NCBI RefSeq assembly: GCF_020085105.1
Contig: NC_058058.1
Span: 7,299,175 to 7,363,174 of the forward strand
Length of the DNA: 64,000 bases
Direction: 5' to 3'
DNA from: Siniperca chuatsi
Taxonomy: Eukaryota > Chordata > Actinopteri > Centrarchiformes > Sinipercidae
A program made the position numbers and the translations under genes. Below are positions 24,271-36,599 of this stretch, piece by piece. A model generated the notes under the pieces. The model was given only the letters and a program-made list of their open reading frames with translations. It was not told the DNA's origin and searched no databases. Each line of letters opens with the position of its first letter. Positions within the stretch are counted from its first letter, which is position 1.

Positions 24271-24689
24271 TATATTAGTCCTGACCAAATACATATTAAA
24301 AGTAATAAAAGGGAAGGAAGTATTGCAAAACATCTACAGCAGCTACAACTCACATCAACAAACATCAAACTCCACCCATGGTATAATGCTCATTTGTTGT
24401 TGCCCACTTTACCCATTTAGTAATCCAGCCTTACTTTCCCGGTATAAATGTGCCTTTGCTCCAGTAAAATGAGACAATTTCACAACAAATTATGAAGAAA
24501 AGGTCAAATGAAATACAATCTCTATTTGATGCTGACATTTATATCATACCTTAACTTTAATTACATGAATCCAAATATCTCAAAACAAAAAGAAATCATG
24601 GCTAGAGGCGTGGAGAACTTTTAATCTTAGAGAAGAGTGTAGAGCAAAAAAAAACACCCACTTATCTGCACCAGACAAACTTTCACGTG
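24271..24689. other. Intergenic sequence, no gene seen
   Basis: AT-rich unique sequence. Confidence 0.4.
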
Positions 24690-25160
24690 TTACTTGTTGC
24701 AACCCAGAATCCTCCAGTGAAGTCCTGCGATGATTCATAACCTCCTCTGTATTAATAACACCACCTCCAGCACTAAAACGAATGGACTGGAGTAATATTT
24801 ATTAATCAGCAGATTTATGATGCCCCCCCCACACACACACATACCAAACAAGGCTGAAGTAGCCCACTGCTCCATTCACTGTGGCTCCACAGGGAATTAT
24901 TGGGTGGTAATCTATTGTTAAACAGCTTTTAGAGTGATGGATGAAAATGGCCGCAACCTACACACAATCAATTCATATCTAATTAGCCCGTATTATTTAT
25001 GACACTTTCAAAAGGCAGGGTGGGAGTCTCAGGGGAGGGATAGAGACCTCAGCTGCCACCGAGGGAAATGAGAAATGGGAGAGGTTATCAGGCAGTGGTA
25101 TTGATTAGCATAGAAGGTCTGAAAATTAATTTCCCGTCAGTGGGGGGAGAAATCAAGGTT
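24690..25160. other. Candidate conserved non-coding sequence
   Basis: Repeat-free DNA with several homeodomain-like ATTA contexts (ATTTATTAATCAGCAG, TATCTAATTAGCCCG, TATTGATTAGCATAG, AAAATTAATTTCCCG) and little decay. It resembles a developmental enhancer. This is inference only. Confidence 0.3.
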
Positions 25161-25475
25161 CATTTAGATGACACAGACAGGAAAACCACCAATCCACCAA
25201 AATCTTTTTGCATTTTTTCTTTTTTTTTTTTTTTTTTACGGCTTTGAGCACCAGAAACCAAATTCCAAAGAGTTCATTTAAACATACAATTTTGAATGTG
25301 AACTGGTTGAAAGATATAAGTGAAACCTGCAAGCATTCCCAAAATTCCCATATGCCAAGACAAGAAAGCAAGAAAGACAGAATAAAATACAGAAAGGAAG
25401 AAAGAATGACAGACAGACAGAACGAATGAAAGAAAAGAAGAAAGAAAGAAAAACAGAGAAAGAATGAAAGCAAAG
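25161..25475. repeat. Poly-T run and purine-rich GAAA/GACA tract
   Basis: A T-run lies at about 25,219-25,237. About 25,361-25,470 is almost pure purine, with AAGAAAGA and GACAGACAGA words. The open frames over it on both strands are low-complexity artefacts. Confidence 0.7.
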
Positions 25476-28400
25476 GAAGACTTGTATAAGTCTGACATCT
25501 GCTGTTCAACTGAGGTCATGACAGCTTCTGTCACTGGCTGTGACACTGTGCCAGTAACTCATTTATTCAGCTAATGGAAAATAACATGCACTGTGCATTA
25601 CATAACACAGTCCTTAATGCAAAAAAAGGAGTGAAATGAAATGAGACTTGTTGCTATTAATTCAGAAACATTATTTAAGTTTAGGATATCTTCACAGACA
25701 GAATCATAACTAAGAAATAAAATGATTAAAAAGAAAAGACCATCATTCTGTCAGAAATTCCTCCAAAGTGTCACAAAAGAGCTGATAAAATGCATCTGAT
25801 AGACATAACCATGTATTATACAATAACTTATATCTCATCAGAAACTTTACCTTCCACTGATCTGGATAATTAGTTGATTTTGGAAACCCATATATACATT
25901 TTTCATTTTGTGTAATATGTAAAAAGGATTATGATTACTGTTCCCATTTAGCGTTGTCTCTCCATGCTAAAATATTCCACAAAAGAAATAGTTCTTTATG
26001 CATCTCAAATATTTTGATACATACAACTTACATATATTCCATCTGGTGCTGTAAAACAAATTTTAAAGTGAGTCTATACATACAAACTGACTGAACGAAT
26101 GAATAAATGAACGTGTCAAGAATGAAAATACAGTTTGAAGTACATTTTTTCAGACCGACATATACAATATTGCTTATTTAAAGTGATAGATGATGAAGGT
26201 TTTTACATAAATGATCTATCAGAGTAACTTGTGAGTGATCTTGTGACTCAAAATTATGAAACATAGGGGCCATTTCAGTTTGGGATTGCCCTGTATTTAC
26301 TGTGAATGCATTGGGAGTTTTATTTATGTATTCGTACATTTATTTATTTTATGCTCTTTATTTTATTGTTGCAGTTATATTCAACTTAGCAAAGCACAAG
26401 GACATTCAGGTGATTCAGGTGATTCAATTTTTATTTCCAAAATTTACAGCAAGAAAATGTGAGGCCTGATTAATAATGTCTCAGTAGAGGCCCTGATTAC
26501 AAGCTAACCACTAACCATTAAGTACTGTTTCTCTGTAGTGCTGATTGTACTTACACTATTAAAAGCAAACTGAGTGAGCAGAACGTGAATTTTCATCTCA
26601 TATTGTAATGAGGTTATTGGCTACATGTACTAACTAACTAAATTTTCCTGTTTTTAAAGACATAAAATTGTAGTTGTAAGCTAAATTCATCAGATAAACC
26701 AGAAAAAAACATCATAAAAAAATGTAACATTATATTTCTGCTCTGTATATTGTTAAAACAAAACAACAATAAAAGTTTTGTCAGTTATATGTTTAATATC
26801 TTTAAGTAAAAACACATTTATATTCCTGGCACATAAATTCAAGAAAACAACACATCCAACGTCCATTAAAGGGATTTTTGTGTCATGTATCTGCTGCCTG
26901 TATTAACAGTTTACTGTAAGCAAAAACCCGACTGCTGCTATTTAGATATTGACATTGATGAGGATTTGACAGCTCTCTGTATATGTGAATGCAACAACGC
27001 ATACCTGACCACCCTGCTGTTTAAATTACCTTCAATTTAGACTTGACAGTCTCATCATAACACAGCTTCCTCTTCAGTAATAAGAACAGTATTTACAAGT
27101 AATTTCAAGCGTTTGCCTGCTTGAAGTAACAGCAGGATGTCATAAGCAAAACACAGAATATTAAAATGACACCTGACTACCAATGTAGTGTACCTGCATA
27201 TAAGAGACACCTCACCAAACATTATCTGCACTGTTTCGTTACAGTAAATCTCATTTCATACATCCTCTCATGCTATGCATAAAATACTAGTATTCATATG
27301 CAAATCCCTTTTTCTCTCTCTTTTTTTTTTGAGGCAATATGAAAGGCTAGGCTCTTCCACTTTTCGGTAAAACAATGACTCCAGGGGATGGAGGATATTG
27401 CGGAGAGGAGCATGCAGCACTACCTGTTTGCAAAAGTCATCTTAATCCAATTCAGCCTTGGGGATAAACAGGAAACTGTATGTAATCTGTGCGATCAGAA
27501 ATCTACTTAAACCAGCCCAACACTGCTCTAGTAAAACTGACTACATCCGAACAAACTGTACCATACAGCTGTATGAGTAAATCATTGATTTGCTTGTAAT
27601 ATTATTTATTCATCTCTTTGTATAATTCATTTATTCACAAACATATTGTTCACTTATTTATTTGGGCTTTTATGCATTTGTTTGCTCATATTAAGAAAAC
27701 AAAATCAGCACAAGTGAAAACATTTTACAGTGACATTAACTTTAAGAGTACAAACACAAAATCAGGGGTACCCATGAACAGGAATGGGGAAAATCAGAGC
27801 GTACACTTGGTTTGAAGCATGTGTGACTGTAGGTGGGGTTATATAGACCTGAATGAAAGGTAAAGAAATTGAATGCATTGGTTTGAAACTGAAAGCGATA
27901 GTTTGTATGTCTAACTGCCTGTACTCTGACCTTGGCTGTGGCTGCATCTGCTTCTTTTCACAAGCTACTTCAACATGTTGTTGTTGTCTCAGTTTCACCT
28001 TCAGTGGTTGGGAATTCATTGGAAAATCTGCAGCCAGAGACCAGAAACCACATTACAGATGGAGTATTTCGTACTGGCTGCTTGGTGTCTCACCAAGAGC
28101 TCAATTTAAGTACATTACATTCCACTTCGAACTGTGCCTCTCAAAATGAAGTTTCAAATGACTTCATGGCACAAACTGTGTTATTACATAACCAAACTGA
28201 TTCATGCGCAGATATTGTAGAAAAATGTGCAAATATTGTAGAAAGCTATATTTTTGAAAATCATTGGCATTTAACTTAACCGGTGGTTTTTAAAAATCGT
28301 CCTGTATCTGTGTTTTTGTCAGGCAATAAGAATTTCAGTACAGACATTTAGAAAAAGTGACATTATTACATTGTTTTTCCACTAGAGGGCACTGACAAGT

Positions 28401-28539
28401 TTATTTTTCAACATTTGGGGACACGAATTGTGAGCAACAATTATTCATTTGATGGTACAAATTGGAAAGTCTTGATGGTTCGACATTTTGGAAAATAGGC
28501 TTCTTGGCTTTCTTGCGTAGAGTTCGATGACTACATTTA
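25476..28539. other. Intergenic sequence, no gene seen
   Basis: Three kilobases of AT-rich, mainly unique sequence. I inspected the longer frames (27,853-28,279 on the plus strand, 28,401-28,619 on the minus strand); none has splice-site support or recognisable content. Confidence 0.4.
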
Positions 28540-28890
28540 TACTGTGTATGTAAGGAGCAGTAACTGTGTGTCTGGTGCCTGGTCTCAGCCAAGAAAAAAT
28601 CTGGCACATAATCCCCCATAAAAAGGCAAGTTGTCGTTTTTAAACGCCAGTTTTGTAAGGGTTAAATAAACAAAATATGATGTGTTGGTAAGTGAACTTT
28701 AAAGGTGCTGGTAGGTGGTAGATTTTGTTACCTTTGAACAGAACCAGACTAAGTTACTGCCCCTGTTTCCAGTCTCTGTGCTAAGCTAACCGACTGCTGT
28801 ACAGACGTAACAGTGGTGTCGATCAAATCGAATCATAATAGAATCATGTAATTTTCAGCAAAAAAGCAAATAAGTGTGTTTCCCAAAATA
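28540..28890 (-). mobile_element. Short interspersed element, minus orientation
   Basis: GCCAAGAAAAAATCTGGCACATAATCCC, AAAGGTGCTGGTAGG and TTTCCAGTCTCTGTGCTAAGCTAA are, on the other strand, the words of the copy at about 56,405-56,760. This is a common teleost non-coding element. Confidence 0.6.
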
Positions 28891-29396
28891 TCGAACTATT
28901 ACTTTATTCAAAATGTTATTTCATGTGCCTAAATTATCAACAGATTATTTACCCGTCGGGCTCTGAAAAGACTATTTATGGACGTGTGAACATAAATCTA
29001 AATTCTTATCTGACGTCTTTCTTACTGAATTAGACCACATATTGTACCTCACACAGATGCAGAGTTTGTTCTCCTCTAGTGGCTTGTTCGAGTAGGAAAC
29101 TGGCCAATCTTGCCTGACAGTTAGACTAACTCCATCAGGAGTACCTTATTGATAAAATGTTTAAAATGCGGTGGCACTTAGTAATAGGTACTGTTACTGA
29201 GTTTGATAGAGCTCTGTACCAGTGATTAGTGGCTCAATTCAACCACAGTTATTTAAAGTATGTATATAACAAATATCGGCCGATATATCAGTATTGGATC
29301 TTTAAAATCTCAAATATCAATATATGTATCGGCCTCAAAAATCCAGTATCGGGCAGGCTCTATACAAAACACAGAAGATGCTCTCAACATCAGGCA
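28891..29396. other. galr1 3' flank and UTR region with a TATCGGCC repeat
   Basis: This is downstream of the galr1 stop. About 29,268-29,362 contains ATATCGGCCGATATATCAG and TATCGGCCTCAAAAATCCAGT, a repeat motif probably lying in the galr1 3' UTR. I could not choose a polyadenylation signal with confidence; a TTTATT (AATAAA on the minus strand) lies near 28,902. Confidence 0.4.
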
Positions 29397-31550
29397 TCAA
29401 AGCATTTTACTGATCTGAGAGTCATGACCTTTGTAAGTCACACTGATGTTAGTGGACGGTGCTGTCTCCACTCGGCTGCGGAGGTCCCTGGTGTCGTTCC
29501 CTGGACACTTGCTGGGCATCCGGCACCAGAAAACCTGCTTGTAGGAATTCCTGAAGTTCTCCGACAGGAAAGCATAGATGATGGGGTTGACGGAGGAGTT
29601 GCTGTAGGCCAAGCAGTGAGCCACCATCCTGAACACGAAGGAGGCCTGGTTCAGGGGGAAAGAGCCAAACTCCACCCACATGTGGACGATGTGGTGAGGC
29701 AACCAAGACAGACAGAAGACCACGACCACCACCAGGACTGTCTGGGCAGTCTGCGGAGGGAGGACAGAGGAGCTAATGATTGGTAGTATCATATGTCATG
29801 TGATCAAATATAATTGTAACTGGGCAGTCTGCGGAGGAGGAGTAACAAGAGATAATGATGAGTAACATAACGTGGTCAAGTAAAATAAGTGTAACTTGGC
29901 TATTTTCTGCTTTTCTACTGACTGAATTTCATTCCCAGCTAGACTTTTCACACAAGGTCACTTTCACAAAAGTGCCCATTCACTTATAGAGCAGAAAGTA
30001 AGGCTGCAACTATTTCGTAATTGATTAATTTACCAATTATTTTCTCAATTAATCGTTTAGTCTATGACATGTCAAAAAGTATCATAACCACACATCCAAG
30101 GTAACATCTTCAAATGTCATGTTCTGTCCGGCCAACATTTACTATAATATATGACAGAAAAAAGCAGCAAATCCTCACATTTGAGAAGCTGGAGCCAGCA
30201 AATTTCTGGCATTTCGATTATGAAAATAGTTGCCATTCATTTTCGATTGAACCAATCAGTTAATCGTATCAGCTCTATATGCAAGAGTATAGCCATTTTT
30301 TCAGTGAGCATTGTGCACACTTACCTTTCAAGAGCCACACAACTGGCAAATATAGAAACAGAAATAATCTCCCACCAACCTTCTTTTTGGAGAGCTCGGA
30401 TTTTTTGGAGACATTCTTCAGCTTTTTGTGCAGATGGTTTAAAACCTGCAATAATAAAGGTATGATAAAAGATAAAGGCTGTTGACCTAAATTAGTTCTG
30501 ATTATGCGCATTTTTTTTCTGTGTTTCTCCATTGTGCCATTTATCTCCATTTTAAAAAGACCTTCAGATTTCCCTGTAACACAATTAATCAATGCATAGT
30601 CAATTTAACACTTTTGCATATTAACGATACATTCAAGACTCATGCCAACTGCTTGGACAGATAATGTTTCAGTGCACATTTGTCAAATTCCAAACCACTG
30701 TTGCTGAAAAGCCAACATTTCTACACTTCAAGAACAAAGAAAATGTGACTTTTATGGGTAACAAAACCACAATTACGCATCACATTTAACTTTGTTGGCA
30801 TCTAAATTTGCTGTGTATTTATTCCAGACTGTGAAAATATGTCATTAACACTGTACATGTATGCGCATTCATTCACTTTGATTCATGCGCACCCACCTTT
30901 GCGTAGCAGACAGATATCAAAGTGAGAGGCAGGAGGTATCCGAAAACAAAGGTGCACATCACGTAGACTTTCCTCTGGTGATCCGGCCAAACCTCCCAGC
31001 AGTAGGTGTTGTTGTCCTCCCTCTCCACGATGGTCTGGTAGTGCGCCACGGGAGCTGCCATGACCAGAGACAGGATCCAGATCAGCACCACTCCGAGCAT
31101 GGCATGCCTCCCCACTCGAATCGAAGAGGATTTCCTGGCGTGGACGATGGCCACGTAACGGTCCACCGACATCGCCGACAGAGTGAAAATACTGACCAGC
31201 ATGGACACGGTGAAGAAATAGTGAATGAACTTGCAGATGAAAGCTCCCAGCACCCATGTGGGCAGCATGTAGATGGTGGACTGGAAGGGGACGCAGAAGA
31301 GGAGGTAGGACAGGTCCGCCACGCTCAGGTTGAGGATGAAGATGTTGGTTGTGCTCCTCGGTTGTCCCGGTTTACTGCACGCCAGCACCGTGATCACCAT
31401 GGTGTTCCCAAGCACACCGAGGATGAAAATAAGTCCAAATATCAGAAGAGAAATAAAGTTATCTACACCCATCCCCAGTATGTGTTTAGCTGGCAGCCTC
31501 ACAGTGTTGCTGTTGAAAGACTGGCTTTGGTTTTCCATTTGTAGCTCCAT
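29397..31550 (-). CDS. galr1: Galanin receptor type 1 (class A GPCR), 3 coding exons
   Basis: Exons on the minus strand are 31,550-30,897, 30,445-30,380 and 29,750-29,397, joined in phase 0 with GT-AG introns of 451 and 629 bp, giving 357 aa (human GALR1 is 349). Exon 1 holds TM1-TM5: N49 in GNT, D79 in LSVAD, C106 (disulfide partner C184) and the DRY motif at 130-132. Exon 2 is the 22-residue third loop beginning VLNHLHKKLKN. Exon 3 carries TM6 (FCLSWLPHH), TM7 with NPIIY at 295-299 and a tail with a likely palmitoylated C316. N7 and N180 are glycosylation sequons. The break after YAK and before TAQTVL matches the mammalian exon layout. The galanin family couples to Gi/o at the plasma membrane and inhibits adenylyl cyclase. 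The ATG at 31,550 aligns with the mammalian MEL start. Teleosts can keep two copies (a and b); which one this is cannot be told here. Confidence 0.93.
29742..29897 (-). repeat. 78-bp tandem duplication of the galr1 exon 3 acceptor
   Basis: CTGGGCAGTCTGCGGAGG occurs at 29,742-29,759 and identically at 29,820-29,837, and the sequence after each copy is recognisably similar. On the gene strand each unit contains a CTCCGCAG acceptor and the first nine coding bases ACTGCCCAG of exon 3. Only the inner copy continues into the receptor. Confidence 0.8.
30001..30276. mobile_element. Short TIR element in galr1 intron 2
   Basis: The left end AGGCTGCAACTATTTCGTAATTGATTAAT mirrors the right end CCAATCAGTTAATCGTATCAGCTCT in inverted form. 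The interior has AACATCTTCAAATGTCATGTTCTGTCC. It is the most complete copy of the family also seen near 6.1, 20.5 and 62.8 kb, and lies wholly inside the intron. Confidence 0.7.
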
Positions 31551-31800
31551 CCTTTTCGACTATTGAAGAAAAGTTACATGTTGATATAAAAGATGCATAT
31601 CCTCCATATGAAGCTCAGGCTGAGGAGGGATTCTCTCTTGAATAAAGGTTGGCTGGAGCTCATGCATTTGCAGGCTGCTCCCTGCCTTCATAGGCAACGT
31701 CACCATGCTGTGCGTAGTCGATCCCACCAATACCTTTCCATTGTTTCCAGGAACCTGCAGCCAGTAAAACTGGAATAAACAGAAATCCTCTCATACACTG
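31551..31800 (-). promoter_or_regulatory. galr1 upstream region with a CRE half-site
   Basis: The sequence immediately upstream of the galr1 start contains TGACGT on the gene strand (31,698-31,703), a cAMP-response-element half-site. No TATA box is obvious. The transcription start is not visible from sequence. Confidence 0.25.
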
Positions 31801-32945
31801 CTTAAATCATTAACAAGCCAGTTCATGAAGCTTTCAGTCTTACTTTCTTAAAACATGTAAATAAACACTTGTTGACATATATTGAAAAATATGATGAAAT
31901 ATGTGGTATGGAAGGGTAACGTCCACATTGATTTTCCATTACATATCAATATATTATTATATTATTCGTGAATGTGTTACCAACCATAATGTATCATATA
32001 TTCAGATATGGTAAGTATTTGGCAATTCTTTTTACAGTAATGAAAAGTGGCAATAGTTAAATAAAATATAAATTCAATGTATTCCACAATGCATCATAAT
32101 TAATTATATTGAACCTATAAAGAACAAACAGAAGCCAAGAGTCCACTTCAGTCTATAATATAATGAATGGATTTGGACATCTTCTGAGACAGATACTGTG
32201 TAGCATGAAAATCAATTCTGCTGCTCTGAGACTTCTGAGGTTCTTGTCCCATATCAGTCAGGTCTCACTGTCTGTCTGTAATTCATTCATTGTTCATCTG
32301 GTATTCATATTATTTTTCACGTCATGTTTGATTATAATATATTTACTGTATTCAGTATACATACAGTACATATTAATCCACATATAAATGCTAATCTATA
32401 CATAAATATTTATTCCAAATCAGCTGTTTCTACAATTACAGTTTGATCTGAATTATGGAGTAAAAACTAAAACTAAAAACTAGGACCATACTCTAAATAT
32501 ATACAACGGTAGTGCCTGGTAATATTCTGCACAAACTATACAGTAAATCTACTGTATATGCAAACAGAGTTATGTACAGGTGTGTTAAAAGAAATAGGAA
32601 TGTATGTTGTACGTATGCAGTATACATGTAGCATACATTTCTAAATTTGATTATTTGTCATCTGCATTTTTTTTCTACTTATTTTTTCTGTTCTACCATC
32701 TACTGTGCCCTGGTGTTTGCTCCAACTTTATTGATCCCATTTTCTTATCTTAATTAAGTGGTTGGTGGTTCTGTGATTCATAATCCTTATTTACTAATAT
32801 TTGGTGATCTATCCCCATACAAACAATCATCATGTATTTTATGTATCATATTTTATAAAATCACCTATAGTGTGACTTTAAAGGGTAGATCAAGATCAGT
32901 TTATTGTCTCGTTTAGTACTACTTTGCCTGTGAAATCTGAGTTCA
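31801..32945. other. Intergenic sequence, no gene seen
   Basis: Very AT-rich; no recognisable feature. Confidence 0.4.
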
Positions 32946-33405
32946 GCGTGTTAGCATGCTATTTGCTAATTAGCACTAAACACAAAGTATGTCATCAGTT
33001 TCTCAAGTATTTGATCATAAAAGTATTGGACAAATTGAATTCATCCTGAGGGGGACATGAATGTGTGATCCAAATTTAATGGCATTCCATCCAGTAGTTG
33101 TTGAGACTGTTCTCTTAAAACCACAAATTGCAACCTCATGGTGGCACTAGAGGAAAAGTCAGAGGATCACTTAAGTCATAAGGATTCATCCTCTGTGCAC
33201 AATGACTGTCTGTACCAAATGTTGTACCAATCCATAAAGTAAATGTCGAGATATTTAACATAAAAAGTGAAAACTTTGACCTGCTGGTGGAGCAAGACGA
33301 AAAGTCAGAGGATCTCAAAAGTCAGTAGGATTCATCCTCTGGGACCCTTGAATGTCTGTACAAAATCTCACGACAGTCCATCCAATAATTGTTGATATAT
33401 TTCAA
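32946..33405 (+). repeat. Interspersed repeat family E, copy 2
   Basis: GTTAGCATGCTATTTGCTAATTAGCAC, TATTGGACAAATTGAA, GGATTCATCCTCTG and ATGGCATTCCATCCAG occur in the family order. Part of the unit (GTCAGAGGATC ... GGATTCATCCTCTG) is present twice, at about 33,158 and about 33,305. Confidence 0.65.
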
Positions 33406-35225
33406 TGTAAGGATTTGTAGTTTTGATTTAATCCTTCTAAAATAGCTTTTTCTTAAGAGCCAAATACCAAAGTGAAAGTGTGCAGACTCAGCTAGGAAAT
33501 AGTTGATCATTTTTCTCATTTCCATCGATTGTCCTCAGCCTTCTGTCTGCGTTATTGATCTGCCCTGACCAGGTCTGAGAACAGCTGTATTATCATTATG
33601 CAAGCATATGAGTCTCAGACAGACCAATGCCGAGAGATCGGGGGATAACCATCTGGAAATGACGACAGAGATGATGCACATGCTATGTAACCTGAGAGCA
33701 AAGGTTGATGTTATCTTGGGTTCCATTTGTCCTCAGATGATTAGACACATTTGAAGCTTTTTATTGTATATACGTTTGGTTAATTTGCTGGTGTTAATCA
33801 GGTAAATTTAACACAGAAGCAATACTCTTTCAGTACTGAAAAACCAAGGATTATGAGGATGATGATGATAATGATAATGATAGTGTTGATGATGGTGGTG
33901 ATGGTTTTGATGATGAAGACGACTGAGGTGTTTGTGACCAGTTCTCCGACTGAGCCTTTCTGAAAATTAATAGCAGTCATTATATTACTTTTTATCACAG
34001 GGTTATTACACTTTTGGGAGCATGGCAGTTGTTTTGTAATTGGTTTTTCAGTTCATGTCCTGAAACAGCCAGAAGTTTCCATGGCGACTCTTTACTCCAT
34101 CGACCGAGATGTTATCCCTCTTTCTACTGGGGAGAAGAAAGGCACACTGAAGCCTCAAGACAGCATCCAATTTTTCAAGAAATATATAAATTATTCCTGC
34201 AGAATCTTGACAATGTGGTATCTGTTTTAAGAAACATAGATGGAGTAAACTGTACTTTTACATTCTTGCTGCTGTCCATGGTGATTAATTATTTCAGAAC
34301 CATGGACAGCTCATCTGCCCATGGTGCTGAAACCAGCAAAAGTCGTCCTGTTCAATTTACTATTAGCCACAGAGAGATGATTTTTTACTTTTCCTATACT
34401 TCATTTTCTGGATGGTTTTGTTTCCTGGACAACTCATTTTTACCAATGAATGTGTGCAATAGGATACAAGCTTGATAAACAATTTGGTGTTGAACTGAAA
34501 ACAAAATCTACTTCCCTATCATATATTCCTTCCCTATCAGGGAACTGCACATTCAAATGTGGGATAATCAAAATAATCTTAACAAAGTGAAATCTTAACA
34601 AGAAGCCAAGTCTTCATTCAGTTTCACAAAAGTCCAGGAAACCTTAAAGTGAGACTATGTCCATCTTGAAAGCACAAATAGCACATTTATCCTCTAACAG
34701 ATGAAAAGCTGAACTCATAAGCAGCAAAGTGCTTCCTTGTTCAATTCAGTACACTCAGGGATTTTGCCTCTAGAGCCTCACAGCTTATACTGTGTGATGG
34801 CTAATGTCAGCAAACAGCAGATTGATATTGCTGTGTAGCTGATATTATTGAGTCAGTTCACTGACTGTATAACTCTTCCCAGTGTGTGCTATTGTTTATT
34901 AATTGTTAAAATTATTGAAGGTGCTCTTAAAGAGAAAAAACTGAACACAGAAAAGAAAAAAGTTCTTCGGGCACTGCTTGATCTTATGTGAGAGAATAAT
35001 GTCTATTTCTGGTGCGTTGGGTATATAGAGTACCAGGTGTAATCCATCTGTTTTAATAATTTGCGCCCTTATGAAGATCCTGCGAGGTCAAAACCAATAT
35101 GACTGACTAAATAAAGCCTATTAACATAAGTTTTTGCTGTGCCTAAGAATGTCTAAGGAATGATCAGTCTCACATTAGCAATATATATACTAATTAGTCT
35201 TTAATGTAATACACTTAATATTTAC
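33406..35225. other. Intergenic sequence with a GAT-rich tract
   Basis: No gene supported. A degenerate (GAT)n tract lies at about 33,853-33,922. A short perfect inverted pair, GCTGTCCATGG / CCATGGACAGC, lies at 34,271-34,281 and 34,300-34,310. About 34,985-35,130 has a fish-repeat tail motif (TGAAGATCCTGCGAGG). Confidence 0.4.
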
Positions 35226-35873
35226 TGAACATTATATGTTTGTACTTTCTTTTTTTCTTTTTGTAATTCAAATGTTTTTTATTAACTTTTCCAATTCCAT
35301 ACATAAAGACTTATTGTAACACAAGACAAAATCTTACAATGAGTCAGTGAAGAACAGATAACAGAACAAATCTGGGCATATAAATGTAAGTAATACAAAT
35401 AAAATAAGCTAATAAGCACAACAAAGTACAAATAAAATACAACAAAAATACAACAAACATGGGGCAGCATATTTTCAAAAGAGCATAGTTGCAAAATGTA
35501 TGTTCCTTTCTTTATATGCATTTAAAAAGTTGACCAATTTGCATAGAATTTCCCTTGATAATCCTTGCGATTAGAGATTCAAAGCATAATCAGGCTTTGT
35601 CTGTCTCTTCCAATTTGAAGCACCAATAAAGCCTGCCAATGCCAGTCCAAATACTTGTTTGGACATACTCTGTGGTAGGAGAGATCTGTCTCCTAATAAA
35701 CACAGCTGGGGAGGTTCTGGAAGCTGTTCATGAAACCACTTTCCAGTACTTTTGACTACTGTTTTCTGAAGAGGATTAACAAAAGAACATTTCCAAATCA
35801 AATGAAGGAAAGTTCCAACAGTAATTATCGTCCATGTGTCCGATTTTTTAGCCATACTAGTGGTGTGGCTCAA
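35226..35873 (-). mobile_element. L1-type LINE: 3' end of ORF2, truncated
   Basis: The minus strand at 35,873-35,571 encodes about 85 residues resembling the C-terminal zinc-binding region of L1-type ORF2. GTFLHLIWKC is followed by a basic stretch, CLLGD, and a final ASNWKRQTKP block. About 300 bases of 3' UTR follow on the minus strand, and the end is A-rich (near 35,246-35,275), as expected for a LINE tail. The reverse transcriptase and endonuclease parts are missing (5' truncation). A family E copy adjoins the 5' side. Confidence 0.6.
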
Positions 35874-36395
35874 GCAATAGTAATGCTGGTCGGTCAGTCC
35901 ACCACTTTAGTCCAAACTAAAGTATCCCGACAACAACATGATCCCCAATGGATGAATCCTAATGACTGTGGTGATCCTCTGACTTTTCCCCCTAGCAGCA
36001 AAATGAGGTTAACATTTATGGTTTTTAGTCAAATGTGTGATGTATTTCCAGTAAATTTGGTTTAGGCATTCATGTCCCCCTCAGGATGAACTATAACAAC
36101 TTTAGTGATCCTCTGGTTTTCCATCTAGCGCCATCATCAAGTCAAAACCTTTGTCCAATACTTGGTTCATGACCTGCAAAACTAATGACATACCCATCAG
36201 CTTCAGCTGTACTGTACTGTGCATTTAGGGCTAATCTGCAAATGTTTTGTGCTAAAATGCATGCTAACATGCTAAACTAAGATGGCAAACATGTTAAACA
36301 TTATACTTGCTAAACATCAGCATGTTTGCATTGTCATTGTGAGCACATTAGCATGCTGTCGTTAGCATTTAGCTCAAAGCAACACTGTGTCAAAG
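35855..36395 (-). repeat. Interspersed repeat family E, copy 3 (minus)
   Basis: It begins CCATACTAGTGGTGTGGC, then GTCGGTCAGTCCACCACTTTAGTCC, and ends with TTAGCATGCTGTCGTTAGCATTTAGC. It is collinear with copy 4 at 39.6 kb. Confidence 0.65.
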
Positions 36396-36599
36396 TACAA
36401 CCTGCGATAGAGCTGCTATCACAGAGTCTTGTTAAATTTAACTGGTGTATAATAATAACTGTGTATAATTTTGTGGTGTGCAAATGTGCCTCAGCATTAG
36501 CCAACAGGATTTTCCATATAGCCTCTCTCTCTAAATTTTTATTAAAATCATTTAAATTTTTACAATCAGCCATAATTTTATAAACGATTTTGTGCACTG
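36396..36599. other. Intergenic sequence, no gene seen
   Basis: No feature recognised. Confidence 0.35.

Noticed and set aside
30885..31544. 219-codon open frame on the plus strand
   Set aside because: It is antisense to galr1 exon 1 and follows from its codon bias. Its histidine/arginine-rich translation matches no family.
34014..34475. 153-codon open frame on the plus strand
   Set aside because: Starts at a non-ATG codon, contains no recognised domain and has no splice or promoter context; most likely chance.
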